Counted from the first letter of the stretch, positions 8,011 through 17,242 are shown. The stretch is DNA of 64,000 nt from an uncultured Erythrobacter sp. (GCA_947488085.1 CANKYI010000001.1:1683928-1747927); one strand, 5' to 3'. Notes: generated by a model from the letters alone, not told the origin. Made by a program: numbers and translations.

Positions 8011-8388
8011 ATGGCCGACACTGATGATATGATCGCCGATGCACTTGATGCCGATGACCGCGAGTTCCTCGAGAGCCTGGAGGAGGATCGCGGGCTGTTC
8101 CGCCAGATCGGCGACAGTTGGAAGGGCCCAATGGGTGGCTGGGCCAAGCTCATCTTCGCCTTCACTACGGCGTTAGGCATGCTGCTCCTCTTCACCATCT
8201 GGCAAGTGGCCCATACGCGTGAGCCGGTGGAGCATACTTTGTGGGCGATCAGCGCGCTGGCGGTGCTTGTGCTTATGGGGTTTGCCAAGGAGTGGATGTT
8301 TGCCCGCCTGAACATGCTCACGATCCTCCGGGAAGTGAAGCGGTTGCAGGTGCAGGTTGCGCTGCTGTCAGAGCAGAAAGAGGACTAA
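8011..8388 (+). CDS. Two-TM membrane protein (DUF6768-like) in the sigma factor operon
   Basis: A 125-residue protein with an acidic cytoplasmic-looking N-terminus (about 1-40, including LDADDREFLESLEEDRGLF), two hydrophobic segments (about 45-67 and 76-95) and an amphipathic C-terminal helix with LREVKRLQVQVALLSEQ. A clear GAAGGAG ribosome-binding site lies before the ATG. It starts 12 bases after the sigma factor stop. This arrangement recalls the DUF6768 family, which I associate with ECF sigma genes in alphaproteobacteria. A role in holding or tuning the sigma factor is inference. Its TAA stop overlaps the convergent transpeptidase stop in the four bases CTAA. Confidence 0.75.
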   Translation: MADTDDMIADALDADDREFLESLEEDRGLFRQIGDSWKGPMGGWAKLIFAFTTALGMLLLFTIWQVAHTREPVEHTLWAISALAVLVLMGFAKEWMFARLNMLTILREVKRLQVQVALLSEQKED

Positions 8389-8984
8389 GGGCGGATCTCG
8401 ATCGGCGTGCCGTCGGGGACAATCTGCCACAGTTCCTCAATCTCGGCATTGGTGAGCGCGATGCATCCATCGGTCCAGTCACCGCGCATCCGGCCCGGAC
8501 GCCCGGTTGGCTGACCATGGATGAAGATGTCGCCGCCCGGTGACCGGCCATAGGCCTGGGCGAAGGCTTGATCCTGCACATTGGGATAGGAAATTTTGAG
8601 CGAGAGATGAAAGCTAGATTGCGGGTTGCGCGTGTTGATCCGATAGATGCCCTCAGGCGTGCGCTCGTCGCCTTGAAACTGCTTGTGCCCCATCGGCCTA
8701 TCGCCGAATTGCAGACCACGATAGGCGCGGATCGGACGGCCATTCTGATATGCAACCAAAAGCCTTTCCGATTTGTCGACCACCAGATAGTCCGCGATGG
8801 GCAAACCATTGCTAGTGTATGCCTCACGCGGAATAGAGCGGGTGGCATAGCGTGGTGGTGGGACAGTAGGAAAGGGCGTTGTTGTCGCAGTCGGTTCACG
8901 CGCCGATGTCGCATCGCCTGAGCTGTTCGGCCCAGCACAAGCGGCCAGCAGAAGGAACGCAAAGAGAGCAACAAACCGGGTCAT
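8385..8984 (-). CDS. L,D-transpeptidase family lipoprotein
   Basis: A 199-residue cell-envelope enzyme with a lipoprotein signal (FLLLAAC, acylated cysteine at about residue 16) and a YkuD-type catalytic domain. The domain begins near DYLVVDKSERLLVAYQNG and ends with the active-site block IFIHGQP followed by GDWTDGCIALTNAEIEEL, where His and Cys are catalytic. Members crosslink peptidoglycan or attach or release envelope proteins. The HG...TDGC spacing and short size suit the YafK-like or small Ldt group. The ATG at 8984 is chosen because it starts the signal peptide. It is convergent with the sigma-factor operon, sharing CTAA. Confidence 0.88.
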   Translation of the reverse strand: MTRFVALFAFLLLAACAGPNSSGDATSAREPTATTTPFPTVPPPRYATRSIPREAYTSNGLPIADYLVVDKSERLLVAYQNGRPIRAYRGLQFGDRPMGHKQFQGDERTPEGIYRINTRNPQSSFHLSLKISYPNVQDQAFAQAYGRSPGGDIFIHGQPTGRPGRMRGDWTDGCIALTNAEIEELWQIVPDGTPIEIRP

Positions 8985-9077
8985 CGCATACGCTTTTACG
9001 CCCCCTTTTGCGCTGCTGCAATTGCGTCTGTGCCCCCATGTCCCATGCAAGGACTCGTTTAGCGTCGCCCGCTCGGA

Positions 9078-10367
9078 TCAGTCCTCAAACGGATCACGCA
9101 TCAGGATCGTGTCATCGCGCTCTGGGCTGGTGGAGACGAGCGCTACAGGGCACTCGATCAGCTCTTGGATACGCTGGATGTACTTGATCGCATTGGCCGG
9201 TAGGTCGGCATAGGAACGCGCGCCTGCAGTGCTCTCGCTCCAACCTTCCATCTCTTCATAGATAGGTTCAACAGCCGCCTGATCTGCGGCATGGCTGGGC
9301 AGGTAGTCATAGACATTGCCATGCAGACGATAGCCGGTGCAGATCTTGACCGTCTCCAGCCCGTCGAGCACGTCGATCTTGGTCAGCGCAATGCCTGTGA
9401 CGCCAGAGACCGCGCAGGATTGCCGCACGATCACTGCGTCGAACCAGCCAACGCGGCGTTGCCGTCCGGTAACAGTGCCAAACTCATGCCCGCGTTCACC
9501 GATGCCTTGCCCAATCTCATCATCCAATTCAGTCGGGAACGGGCCGCTGCCGACGCGCGTGGTGTAGGCCTTCACGATGGCAAGCACATAGCCGGTTGCG
9601 TTCGGGCCAAGGCCGCTGCCGCTGGCCGCTGTGCCGCTCACTGTGTTTGAGCTGGTGACGAAGGGGTAAGTGCCGTGATCGACATCGAGCAGCACACCTT
9701 GCGCGCCTTCAAACAGGATCTTCGCACCAGCTTTGCGCACCTTCTTCAAACGCTTCCACACAGGCTGTGCAAACCGCAGTACGAAGGGAGCAATCTCGCG
9801 CAGTTCAGCGATAAGCGCCGCGCGATCCACGGGCGGTTGGTCAAAGCCTGCACGCAACGCATCGTGATGCGCACACAGACGATCAAGCTGCGGATCAAGG
9901 CTGTCGAGATGCGCCAGATCGCAGACGCGGATCGCGCGGCGACCGACCTTGTCTTCGTAAGCAGGGCCAATACCGCGCCCGGTCGTTCCAATCTTGCCCT
10001 TGCCCGCCGCCGTTTCGCGCAGTCCATCAAGGTCGCGGTGCAACGGCAGGATTAGCGGGCAGTTGTCCGCCACGGCGAGGTTGTCATCATTGATGAGCAC
10101 CCCTTGCCCCTCAAGCTTGGTCACCTCATCACGCAGCGCCCATGGGTCCAGCACAACGCCATTGCCGATCATGCTCATCGTGCCCGACACGATGCCTGAT
10201 GGCAGCAGCGACAGTTTGAACACATTGCCGTCGATCACCAGTGTATGACCGGCATTGTGGCCGCCTTGAAAGCGAACCACGGCATCGGCTCGGCTCGCGA
10301 GCCAGTCGACGATCTTGCCTTTGCCTTCATCGCCCCACTGGGCGCCGATTACGGTGACGTTGGCCAT
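9078..10367 (-). CDS. purA: Adenylosuccinate synthetase
   Basis: Joins IMP and aspartate with GTP to form adenylosuccinate, the first committed step to AMP. At 429 residues it is full length. Landmarks are the N-terminal GTP loop [14 protein letters not shown] (residues 8-21), [11 protein letters not shown], the IMP-binding [14 protein letters not shown], and near the C-terminus the segment with TSPERDDTI. Its leader carries a palindrome and a small hairpin (10403-10430). Confidence 0.98.
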   Translation of the reverse strand: MANVTVIGAQWGDEGKGKIVDWLASRADAVVRFQGGHNAGHTLVIDGNVFKLSLLPSGIVSGTMSMIGNGVVLDPWALRDEVTKLEGQGVLINDDNLAVADNCPLILPLHRDLDGLRETAAGKGKIGTTGRGIGPAYEDKVGRRAIRVCDLAHLDSLDPQLDRLCAHHDALRAGFDQPPVDRAALIAELREIAPFVLRFAQPVWKRLKKVRKAGAKILFEGAQGVLLDVDHGTYPFVTSSNTVSGTAASGSGLGPNATGYVLAIVKAYTTRVGSGPFPTELDDEIGQGIGERGHEFGTVTGRQRRVGWFDAVIVRQSCAVSGVTGIALTKIDVLDGLETVKICTGYRLHGNVYDYLPSHAADQAAVEPIYEEMEGWSESTAGARSYADLPANAIKYIQRIQELIECPVALVSTSPERDDTILMRDPFED

Positions 10368-10689
10368 GCTTTTTGACTTCCATTCGGTTGCGCAAACGGC
10401 GCGGGCCTAGGCCCTTGTCCGGGTAAGGGCAAGAGGGCGGGACAGATGCTGGGGCATGGACCATGCAAGTGGGCGCTTTGGAAATATTCGAATTTTCGCA
10501 ATATATTGAAATTCAAAGAGAATTCGAAAAAGCGACGCGAATAAGTGTCAACTTCCATTTTCGCCGCGCACAGGCCGCCAGATATCACGAATTTAGCAAA
10601 GAGGATTGAGGAGCGGCGCATTTCCTCACACTGCCCACAATAGGGCGGTGTAGGAAAGCGCTGCTTTACCCCAAATCGTTCAAACGCAC
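10368..10689. other. Intergenic region upstream of purA
   Basis: This 322-base stretch must hold the purA promoter and leader, and the 3' flank of the six-repeat gene. Visible structure: the perfect 12-base palindrome GGGCCTAGGCCC at 10403-10414, a hairpin GCCCTT/AAGGGC at 10411-10430, and an AT-rich segment at about 10480-10530 with several AATTC/GAATT words. I see no open reading frame with coding character and no recognisable RNA gene. Confidence 0.5.
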
Positions 10690-13146
10690 CTATTCAAATG
10701 CGACGCTCGTGACCTCGCACACATTCACACGTGTCACTTCAATCTCTCGCGAACTGGCTGTCACCGCTTTAAAATCGAACAGGCACGCATCAGAGCCATC
10801 GCTGGCATTCACATTCCATTGCTGGCCCGCTGATAGGGTTGATGACGAGCCGAGCTTATCCTCGCCCCAATCGAGCGTTGCCGAATTGGACCAATAGATA
10901 AAGGTCAAAACCTCACCGGTTTGGTTGAGGATCGCGATATTGCGGTTGTTGCCATCAGTGCTCGCGTTATCTTCTGGGACAGCGATAGCGGTGGCGGTTG
11001 TCGCACCGCCAGAACTGACCGGAACGGCCGAACTGTTACCGCCGCCCGAACCACCAGCATAAGAGACCGTGAAGACGTTATAGACGCCCCCCAAATTCTG
11101 CACCGTCATGTTGAAAGTCTGACAACCACCGCTGGGTGTCAAAGCTGTGTATGTGCGATCTGTCAGGTCATAGTCAGAGTGCACATTGCTGCCGTCGGGT
11201 GCGAAAATATCATAGTCGAGATCGGTGTCTCCGTCCCCTTCAATCGAAACAAAGGTGCGCTCGCAGACAGGAAGATCAACCTGCACCGTTGCATTGGCAG
11301 GCGCTCGATATTCACCTTCTCCACTGCCCACTTGCCTCACCGGGGGTCGAGGAGGTGAAGGCGGAGGCGGTGCCGGCACAACGGTAATTGGTGGTGGAGG
11401 AGTGACTGACGTTTCGATTGGCGGACGACCATTGCCCTCCGGCGGCGCGGCAAGGCCGCCCACATAGCTCACTCTGAAATCATTGTAGACATTGCCCAGG
11501 TTCTGGATCGTCATGCTGAAATCTTCACAGCCATCATTGGGCGCGAGTGCGGTGTAGGTTCGGTCGCTCAGGTCATAATTGGAATGAACATTCGACCCGC
11601 TGCTCGAATAGATATCAAAATCCAGGTCCGTATCGCCATTCCCTTCGACAGAAATGACGGTGCGATCACAGATCGGCAGGTCAATCCGCACCGTGTCATT
11701 CGATGGCGCACGATACTCACCTGCTCCGCTCCCAATTACCCGTGCGGAACGCGCAGGCCTTGACGGAGATGGAGGCGCGGGCGGCGGAATGGTTAGCTGG
11801 GTCTGCTGCGCTTGCTCAATTGCCACCACATCCGGTCCATCATCCATCGTGATCGTCATCACGTTGAACACGTTGCCCAGATTGCTGACGCTCAATTGAA
11901 AATCGGTGCAGCCATCCTCTGGCGTAAGCGAAAATTGCGTCTGATCAGAATAGTCGTAATTGCTGTGAACGTTGGTGCCCGATTGATCGGTTACGTCGTA
12001 ATCAAGATCGGTATCACCATCGCCGCGCACAAACACATTGGTCAATGTGCAAGCGCGCAGTGGCACCTTGGTCGCTGCATTGGCGTTGACCCGATATTCG
12101 CCTGCACCCGAAATCCCGCCGCGATTACCCGCATCAACAAGAGCGACGGTGAAAACATTAAAGACATCGCCCAGATTGCTGACCTCCATGGCAAAGGTCT
12201 CGCAAGCACCGGCAGGCCCACTGGGCGTTAGAGTGGCAAATGTGATATCGGACAGATCGAAATCGGAATGCGCTCTGTCACCGTTGCTATCCGTGACCGT
12301 GAAATCGAGATCTGTGTCACCATCGCCGCGCACTTCCAAACGGGTCACGCCGCAAACTGGCAGATTGACGTTGATCGCGGAATTGGCATTGGCGCGGTAT
12401 TCGCCCGCCCCTTCACTTTCAGCTTGAAGCACTTCGCCGGATATGCCGCTGGCGAGACTTGTAGAAGGCGCTGTTGGAGCCGACACGGGACGGGTTGCGC
12501 CCTCTGGATCAACCACCACCATCAACGCGTTGTAGACCGCGCCAAGGTTGCTGACCTCCATTTCGAAGGTTTCGCAATTGGACAAAAGACCCGCCAAAGT
12601 CGCACTTGTCTCATCGGTCAGATCATCGTCTTCATGCACGACGCCGCCGTCGGAATTGCGCACGATGAAATCGAGATCGGTATCGCCATCACCGCGCGCG
12701 GTCAGTTCAGCGCTGGTACCGCAGGCTTTGAAATCCACCGTCTGGGTTTCATTGCCCTGAATGATGTATTTCTCGATCCGAGTGGAATCGGCAAAAATCG
12801 GCTCCAGCACCACAGTGAAGGCATTTCTTTCCTCACCCAGATTAGAAACACCTAAAGCAAAGGTCGCGCAGCCACCGGACTCGTTGTCGATCACAATGGA
12901 TAGGTAATCGTCGATCCCTTGGTCGGAATGGACCTGTTCACCTGAAGGGCTGGTGACGACAAAATCGAGGTCGGTTGTTGTATCGCCGCGCACGGCGAGT
13001 TGACTTTCAGGGGTGCACACTTCGAGGTTGATGACCACGCTGGCTTCGCCGCCAACCGAGTATTCATCGACGCTGGCCTGTGCAGGCGTTGCGATAATCG
13101 CCGCAACGCAAGTGCAAGCCAAAAGTGAACCGCGAACTCGAACCAT
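10690..13146 (-). CDS. Secreted protein with six PPC-like Cys-paired repeats
   Basis: An 818-residue secreted protein of unknown function. A signal peptide (1-24, cleavage after PAQA) is followed by six repeats of about 90 residues at about 26-116, 124-213, 246-338, 346-435, 473-562 and 608-697. Each repeat has a conserved GDGDTDLDF core (degenerate in the first), a later HSDYDLSD-type segment and an SNLGxVxN motif. Each also has exactly two cysteines, 47-50 residues apart (for example C265/C315, C628/C675), suggesting one disulfide per domain. The pattern recalls the bacterial pre-peptidase C-terminal (PPC) beta-sandwich. Proline-rich linkers separate repeats 4, 5 and 6. The C-terminal domain (about 735-818) has its own two cysteines. 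Start at ATG 13146; an in-frame TTG lies four codons upstream. It is divergent from the esterase gene. Confidence 0.8.
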   Translation of the reverse strand: MVRVRGSLLACTCVAAIIATPAQASVDEYSVGGEASVVINLEVCTPESQLAVRGDTTTDLDFVVTSPSGEQVHSDQGIDDYLSIVIDNESGGCATFALGVSNLGEERNAFTVVLEPIFADSTRIEKYIIQGNETQTVDFKACGTSAELTARGDGDTDLDFIVRNSDGGVVHEDDDLTDETSATLAGLLSNCETFEMEVSNLGAVYNALMVVVDPEGATRPVSAPTAPSTSLASGISGEVLQAESEGAGEYRANANSAINVNLPVCGVTRLEVRGDGDTDLDFTVTDSNGDRAHSDFDLSDITFATLTPSGPAGACETFAMEVSNLGDVFNVFTVALVDAGNRGGISGAGEYRVNANAATKVPLRACTLTNVFVRGDGDTDLDYDVTDQSGTNVHSNYDYSDQTQFSLTPEDGCTDFQLSVSNLGNVFNVMTITMDDGPDVVAIEQAQQTQLTIPPPAPPSPSRPARSARVIGSGAGEYRAPSNDTVRIDLPICDRTVISVEGNGDTDLDFDIYSSSGSNVHSNYDLSDRTYTALAPNDGCEDFSMTIQNLGNVYNDFRVSYVGGLAAPPEGNGRPPIETSVTPPPPITVVPAPPPPSPPRPPVRQVGSGEGEYRAPANATVQVDLPVCERTFVSIEGDGDTDLDYDIFAPDGSNVHSDYDLTDRTYTALTPSGGCQTFNMTVQNLGGVYNVFTVSYAGGSGGGNSSAVPVSSGGATTATAIAVPEDNASTDGNNRNIAILNQTGEVLTFIYWSNSATLDWGEDKLGSSSTLSAGQQWNVNASDGSDACLFDFKAVTASSREIEVTRVNVCEVTSVAFE

Positions 13147-13357
13147 AAGTGCCCCCAAAAATCAGAGCCCGAGACGGGGTCTGTTGTCAGTATTTTGAAA
13201 GCTATAAGTTTTTTCAGCTGAATGACAGATGATTTGTCAGATACATCCACACCAGTGCATTTTAGACTGACTATGCGCTTGCGATGCTTACACAATGCGA
13301 CACAATTGTTGTTGTGATGCGCATCGGGTCAGGCATGATTGGCGCTGGGGGCCAGGT

Positions 13358-14437
13358 ATGACGAACGGGAATGGATCAATGGCTTCACTATTGCACTCAC
13401 GGGTTTTCAAAGGCTTTGGCCTCGCATTGGTCGCTACTCTCGTCGCAGGGCCAGTCATGGCGCAGGGTCAGGACCGCCCCTCCCCCGCATGTATGGCAGA
13501 GATCCGCACGTTGTGTTCCGCAGATGGCAGGCGCGACCGCGCACGGATACGCGAATGCGTGCGCGAGAATATCGGCTCCCTATCGGATGAGTGTGCAGCC
13601 GAAGTGCGTGCGCGCGCAGGCGCGCGGCGCGGTGAGAACACCCGCGCCTCGCAGGCTCCGATCCGGCGCATACCGGTCGCTCGCACAGTAATCTATGGCG
13701 CGGACCAACGTCAGCAGGTCGATATTTATGAACCAGAAGATGCGGTTGAGGAATTGCCGCTTATCCTGTTTGTACATGGCGGCGGATGGTCAATGGGCAG
13801 CCACAAATCGGTGCAGGGCAAGCCTGCGCATTTCCTGTCGCGCGGCTACTATTTTGGTTCCGCCGGATATCGCGTGCTACCCTATGCTCCGGTTGAACAG
13901 CAGGCCTCCGACCTGGGCGCGGCGATACAGGCATTGCGAGGACAGGCATCTGCCATTGGTTTTGATCCAGACCAGATCGTGCTGATGGGCCATAGCGCAG
14001 GTGCGCATCTCGCAGCTTTGGTGGCCACCGATCCGCAATATGCAGGCGATGCATTCGATGCGGTCAAAGGGGTCATTTTGCTTGATGGCGCAGGCTATGA
14101 TGTCGCGGATAGGATAACCGCGGGTGATCCCCAAAGCTATCAACTGTTCACCAATGTCTTCTCCACCGATCCCGCTCGCCAAGCGGCTCTATCCCCGATC
14201 ACCCATGTCGGGGGAGAGGATGCGCCACACTGGTTAGGGATGTATGTCGATGGCCGAAATGCATCCCAATTTCAGACGCAAGCGCTGACAAATGCATTGG
14301 TTGAGGCGGGAGTGGAGGCAGGCGCGCTGCCCATCAGCGATACTGATCATAGCCGGATGAACCGTGAGATCGGCACACAGCCGGGCGCTGCGCAGACCGA
14401 AGCAATTGATGCGTTTCTAACGCTTGTCTTCGGCTAA
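13358..14437 (+). CDS. Secreted alpha/beta-hydrolase (esterase) with Cys-rich N-terminal segment
   Basis: A 359-residue exported hydrolase. The signal peptide runs to about residue 36 (VAGPVMAQ). A short segment with four cysteines (CMAEIRTLC, then IRECV and DECAAEV) resembles a single Cys-rich GLG1-type repeat. The catalytic domain carries the HGGGW oxyanion motif (LILFVHGGGWSMG), the nucleophile elbow GHSAGAH, and a late Asp and His (SDTDHSRM) expected for the triad. This is the BD-FAE/carboxylesterase group, which deacetylates or de-esterifies polysaccharides and small esters. ATG 13358 has GG-rich sequence before it; an internal Met eight codons on could also serve. It is divergent from the repeat protein and overlaps the convergent hisZ stop by CTAA. 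Confidence 0.85.
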   Translation: MTNGNGSMASLLHSRVFKGFGLALVATLVAGPVMAQGQDRPSPACMAEIRTLCSADGRRDRARIRECVRENIGSLSDECAAEVRARAGARRGENTRASQAPIRRIPVARTVIYGADQRQQVDIYEPEDAVEELPLILFVHGGGWSMGSHKSVQGKPAHFLSRGYYFGSAGYRVLPYAPVEQQASDLGAAIQALRGQASAIGFDPDQIVLMGHSAGAHLAALVATDPQYAGDAFDAVKGVILLDGAGYDVADRITAGDPQSYQLFTNVFSTDPARQAALSPITHVGGEDAPHWLGMYVDGRNASQFQTQALTNALVEAGVEAGALPISDTDHSRMNREIGTQPGAAQTEAIDAFLTLVFG

Positions 14438-15543
14438 AGCTTGGTAACCTCAGAACCGTGCATAATATGCGTGCAGCCCCAATCAGCCGGGTCTTCATCC
14501 GCTGAAAGCTGCGCGATCACTCGGTGGCCCATGCTCACCGCTTTCTGCGCCTCAGCCGCGTCATGGCCAAGCGCGAGATAGATCGTCCAGCGTGACAGGC
14601 TTTTTGCATCCGACATTTCGGCGATCCGGTCGACATAGACGGTGAAGCCGGTCGCAGCCTCCTCGCTGCCGCCGATGCGGTATGTGCCCCCGCGCCCAGC
14701 CGCTCCGCGCAGGCCTTCGGCATAGATCGTGAAGCCGAACCAGCTTTGATATTCAAACCCGTGGCGTTCAGTTGGGTCGAGGGTGACGCGCGCGCCATCG
14801 CCAACCCGCGCCGCAATCGCCTCTAACCCATCAAGCCGGGTTGCCAGCGCGCCGCCTGCATCAAGCTCGCGCAATTTGGGCAACGCCTCTTCAATCGGCC
14901 CAGCAGCATAGAGCAGCGGCAGATAGGCTGCACCGCCCACCTGCTTCAACCCGCCTGCATCCTTTGTATCGAGCTCACGCCGGATCGCCTCAACAGTGTC
15001 AGATTCGAGAGAGAGGTCTTGCGCAGCCAAAGTGTCAACCAGATCAGGCAGCGTGAAATCAACCGAAATGCCGGTCATCCCCGTCGCCTTCATCGCAGCA
15101 ATCGCCAGCGTCACAATCTCGCTCGCCGCGGCAACAGTGTCCGCTCCGATCAACTCTGCACCCAATTGCAAGCGTTCGCGTGCCGGGTCGAGCTGGCTTG
15201 CCTTGATCAGCACCGTGTCCCCGCAATATGACAGCCTGAGCGGACGCGGCGCATCCTTCATGCTCGTCGCAGCGATCCGCCCGATTTGCGGCGTGATATC
15301 AGAGCGAAGCGCCAATGTGCGCAGACTCACCGGATCGACAAAGCGGAACATCTTGCGCGTGCGCACACCAGCCATCCGGCTCGCCAGCGACCCTTCAAAT
15401 TCAAGCAGCGGCGGGCGCACCCGATCATAGCCATGGCCATCCAGCACATCGAGACAGGCCCGCATCGCCTTTGTGATGCGCGCGGATGAAACGGGAAGGC
15501 AATCTTCGAGGCCTTCAGGCAGGAGATCAGTGGATTTGGTCAT
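14434..15543 (-). CDS. hisZ: ATP phosphoribosyltransferase regulatory subunit
   Basis: A histidyl-tRNA-synthetase-like protein of 369 residues that lacks tRNA-charging parts and regulates the short HisG in the first step of histidine synthesis. Family features are an N-terminal LLPEGLEDCLP, then RVRPPLLEFEGSL, TLALRSDITPQIGRI (class II aaRS motif 2-like) and LQLGAELIG. Length matches HisZ rather than HisRS (about 420). HisG itself is not in the window. It sits between serA and the inserted esterase, downstream of serC-serA in the same direction. Confidence 0.88.
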   Translation of the reverse strand: MTKSTDLLPEGLEDCLPVSSARITKAMRACLDVLDGHGYDRVRPPLLEFEGSLASRMAGVRTRKMFRFVDPVSLRTLALRSDITPQIGRIAATSMKDAPRPLRLSYCGDTVLIKASQLDPARERLQLGAELIGADTVAAASEIVTLAIAAMKATGMTGISVDFTLPDLVDTLAAQDLSLESDTVEAIRRELDTKDAGGLKQVGGAAYLPLLYAAGPIEEALPKLRELDAGGALATRLDGLEAIAARVGDGARVTLDPTERHGFEYQSWFGFTIYAEGLRGAAGRGGTYRIGGSEEAATGFTVYVDRIAEMSDAKSLSRWTIYLALGHDAAEAQKAVSMGHRVIAQLSADEDPADWGCTHIMHGSEVTKL

Positions 15544-15603
15544 GTCAGGTGCGCGCTAGAAGACAAACAGGCCCACGACAACCGCCGACGCGCACCACCC
15601 AAA

Positions 15604-15660
15604 CGGTTTGCTATACAAACCGCAAGGGCGACTGCCCGCCGGCCGCTTAGGCCGCCCTTT
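15604..15660 (-). terminator. Hairpins downstream of serA
   Basis: Immediately after the serA stop, read on the minus strand, AAGGGCG pairs with CGCCCTT around a GC-rich inner stem (about 15624-15660). A second perfect stem follows, CGGTTTG/CAAACCG with a five-base loop (15604-15622). No long T-run follows, so this is a probable rather than classical intrinsic terminator. It separates serA from hisZ. Confidence 0.5.
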
Positions 15661-17242
15661 AGAAAGAGAGCGCCTTCACCATCTTCACGCCCTCGACTGT
15701 TTCTGCCTTCGCGATCATGTCGGCGCCGGGTGCATCATCAAGGCTAAGCAGCAGCACCGCCTCCCCACCCGCATCGCGGCGGCCAAGGTTGAACGTGCCG
15801 ATATTGATGCCGGATTCGCCCAACAACGTGCCGATACGTCCAATGAAGCCGGGCTTATCATCATTGACGACATAGAGCATGTGGCCGTCCAGATCGGCTT
15901 CAATCCCGATGCCGAAAATCTCGACCAGACGCGGTGCGTCTTTGCCAAAGAGGGTTCCAGCGACCGAACGGGTGCCTTGATCTGTCTCCACCGAAACGCG
16001 GATCAAAGTGTTGAAGGCACCATCGCGGGTCTGGCGGATTTCGCTAACTTCAAGGCCGCGCTCCTTCGCCAAATATGGTGCGTTGACCATGTTCACCGTG
16101 TCGGAATAACGGCGCATAAAGCCGGCCAGAACCGCGCCGGTGATCGGCTTGCCGTTCAGCTCGGATGCCGCGCCTTCACGCTCAATGCTGATCTTGGTGA
16201 GATTGCCATGCGCCAATTGACCCACGAGCGAACCTAGCTTTTCAGCCAATGCCATATAGGGCTTCAGCTTAGGCGCTTCTTCGGCGCTGAGACTTGGCAT
16301 ATTGAGCGCGTTGGTAACACCGCCATTGACCAAATAATCGGCCATTTGTTCGGCTACCTGAAGCGCGACGTTGACCTGAGCCTCGGTGGTCGATGCCCCC
16401 AAGTGCGGAGTGCAGATAAAGTTGGGCACGCCGAAAAGCGGGTTTTCCTTGGCCGGTTCCTCGGCGAACACGTCCAGAGCAGCCCCTGCGACCTGACCGC
16501 TTTCTAGGCAGTCTTTCAAAGCGACTTCATCAATCAACCCACCGCGCGCGCAATTGACGATGCGAATGCCGGGTTTTGCATTTTCCAGCCGTTCACGAGA
16601 CAGGATATTGCGTGTCTCATCGGTCAACGGCGTGTGAAGCGAGACAAAGTCAGCGCGGCTCAGCAGCGTATCGAGATCGACTTTCTCAACACCCATTTCG
16701 ACCGCGCGGTCCTCTGTCAGGAACGGATCGTAAGCGATAACCTTCATTTTGAGGCCTTGAGCGCGGCTCGCAAAGATCGAACCGATATTGCCCGCACCGA
16801 TCAGACCGACCGTCTTGCCGGTGACTTCGACGCCCATGAAATCCTTCTTGGGCCATTCGCCTTCCTGTGTGCGTTTGTCGGCTGCCGGGATCATGCGAGC
16901 GACCGCCATAATCATGGCGATGGCGTGCTCTGCGGTTGTGATCGAGTTGCCAAACGGCGTGTTCATCACAACCACGCCCTTGCCGCTCGCATAAGGGATA
17001 TCGACGTTGTCGACGCCGATGCCTGCACGGCCGATCACTTTCAGCTTGGTCGCTGCATCAAGGATAGCTGGCGTCACTTTGGTCGAGCTGCGGATTGCGA
17101 GGCCGTGATAGTCGCCGATGCGAGCAGCAAGTTCTTCGGGGCTTTCGCCGGTGATTACGTCAACATCGCAGCCGCGTTCTTCGAAAATGCGCGCTGCATT
17201 GGGGTCCATCTTATCGGAGATAAGTACGCGTGGTTTGCTCAT
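15659..17242 (-). CDS. serA: D-3-phosphoglycerate dehydrogenase
   Basis: Oxidises 3-phosphoglycerate to phosphohydroxypyruvate, the first step of serine synthesis. The 527-residue protein is the long type: catalytic/substrate domain with IRSSTKVT and GRAGIGVDNVD, NAD-binding loop GLIGAGNIGSIFASRAQGL, catalytic motifs NCARGGLIDE and TPHLGASTTEAQ, an intervening ASB-like domain, and a C-terminal ACT domain (about 455-527) that senses serine. AAGGA precedes the ATG at 17242. It lies 95 bases downstream of serC in the same direction, with a strong hairpin between them. Confidence 0.98.
   Translation of the reverse strand: MSKPRVLISDKMDPNAARIFEERGCDVDVITGESPEELAARIGDYHGLAIRSSTKVTPAILDAATKLKVIGRAGIGVDNVDIPYASGKGVVVMNTPFGNSITTAEHAIAMIMAVARMIPAADKRTQEGEWPKKDFMGVEVTGKTVGLIGAGNIGSIFASRAQGLKMKVIAYDPFLTEDRAVEMGVEKVDLDTLLSRADFVSLHTPLTDETRNILSRERLENAKPGIRIVNCARGGLIDEVALKDCLESGQVAGAALDVFAEEPAKENPLFGVPNFICTPHLGASTTEAQVNVALQVAEQMADYLVNGGVTNALNMPSLSAEEAPKLKPYMALAEKLGSLVGQLAHGNLTKISIEREGAASELNGKPITGAVLAGFMRRYSDTVNMVNAPYLAKERGLEVSEIRQTRDGAFNTLIRVSVETDQGTRSVAGTLFGKDAPRLVEIFGIGIEADLDGHMLYVVNDDKPGFIGRIGTLLGESGINIGTFNLGRRDAGGEAVLLLSLDDAPGADMIAKAETVEGVKMVKALSF

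Noticed and set aside
11225..12855. Plus-strand frames opposite the six-repeat protein
   Set aside because: They are reverse reads of the repeat domains; the minus strand has the signal peptide and conserved domain pattern.
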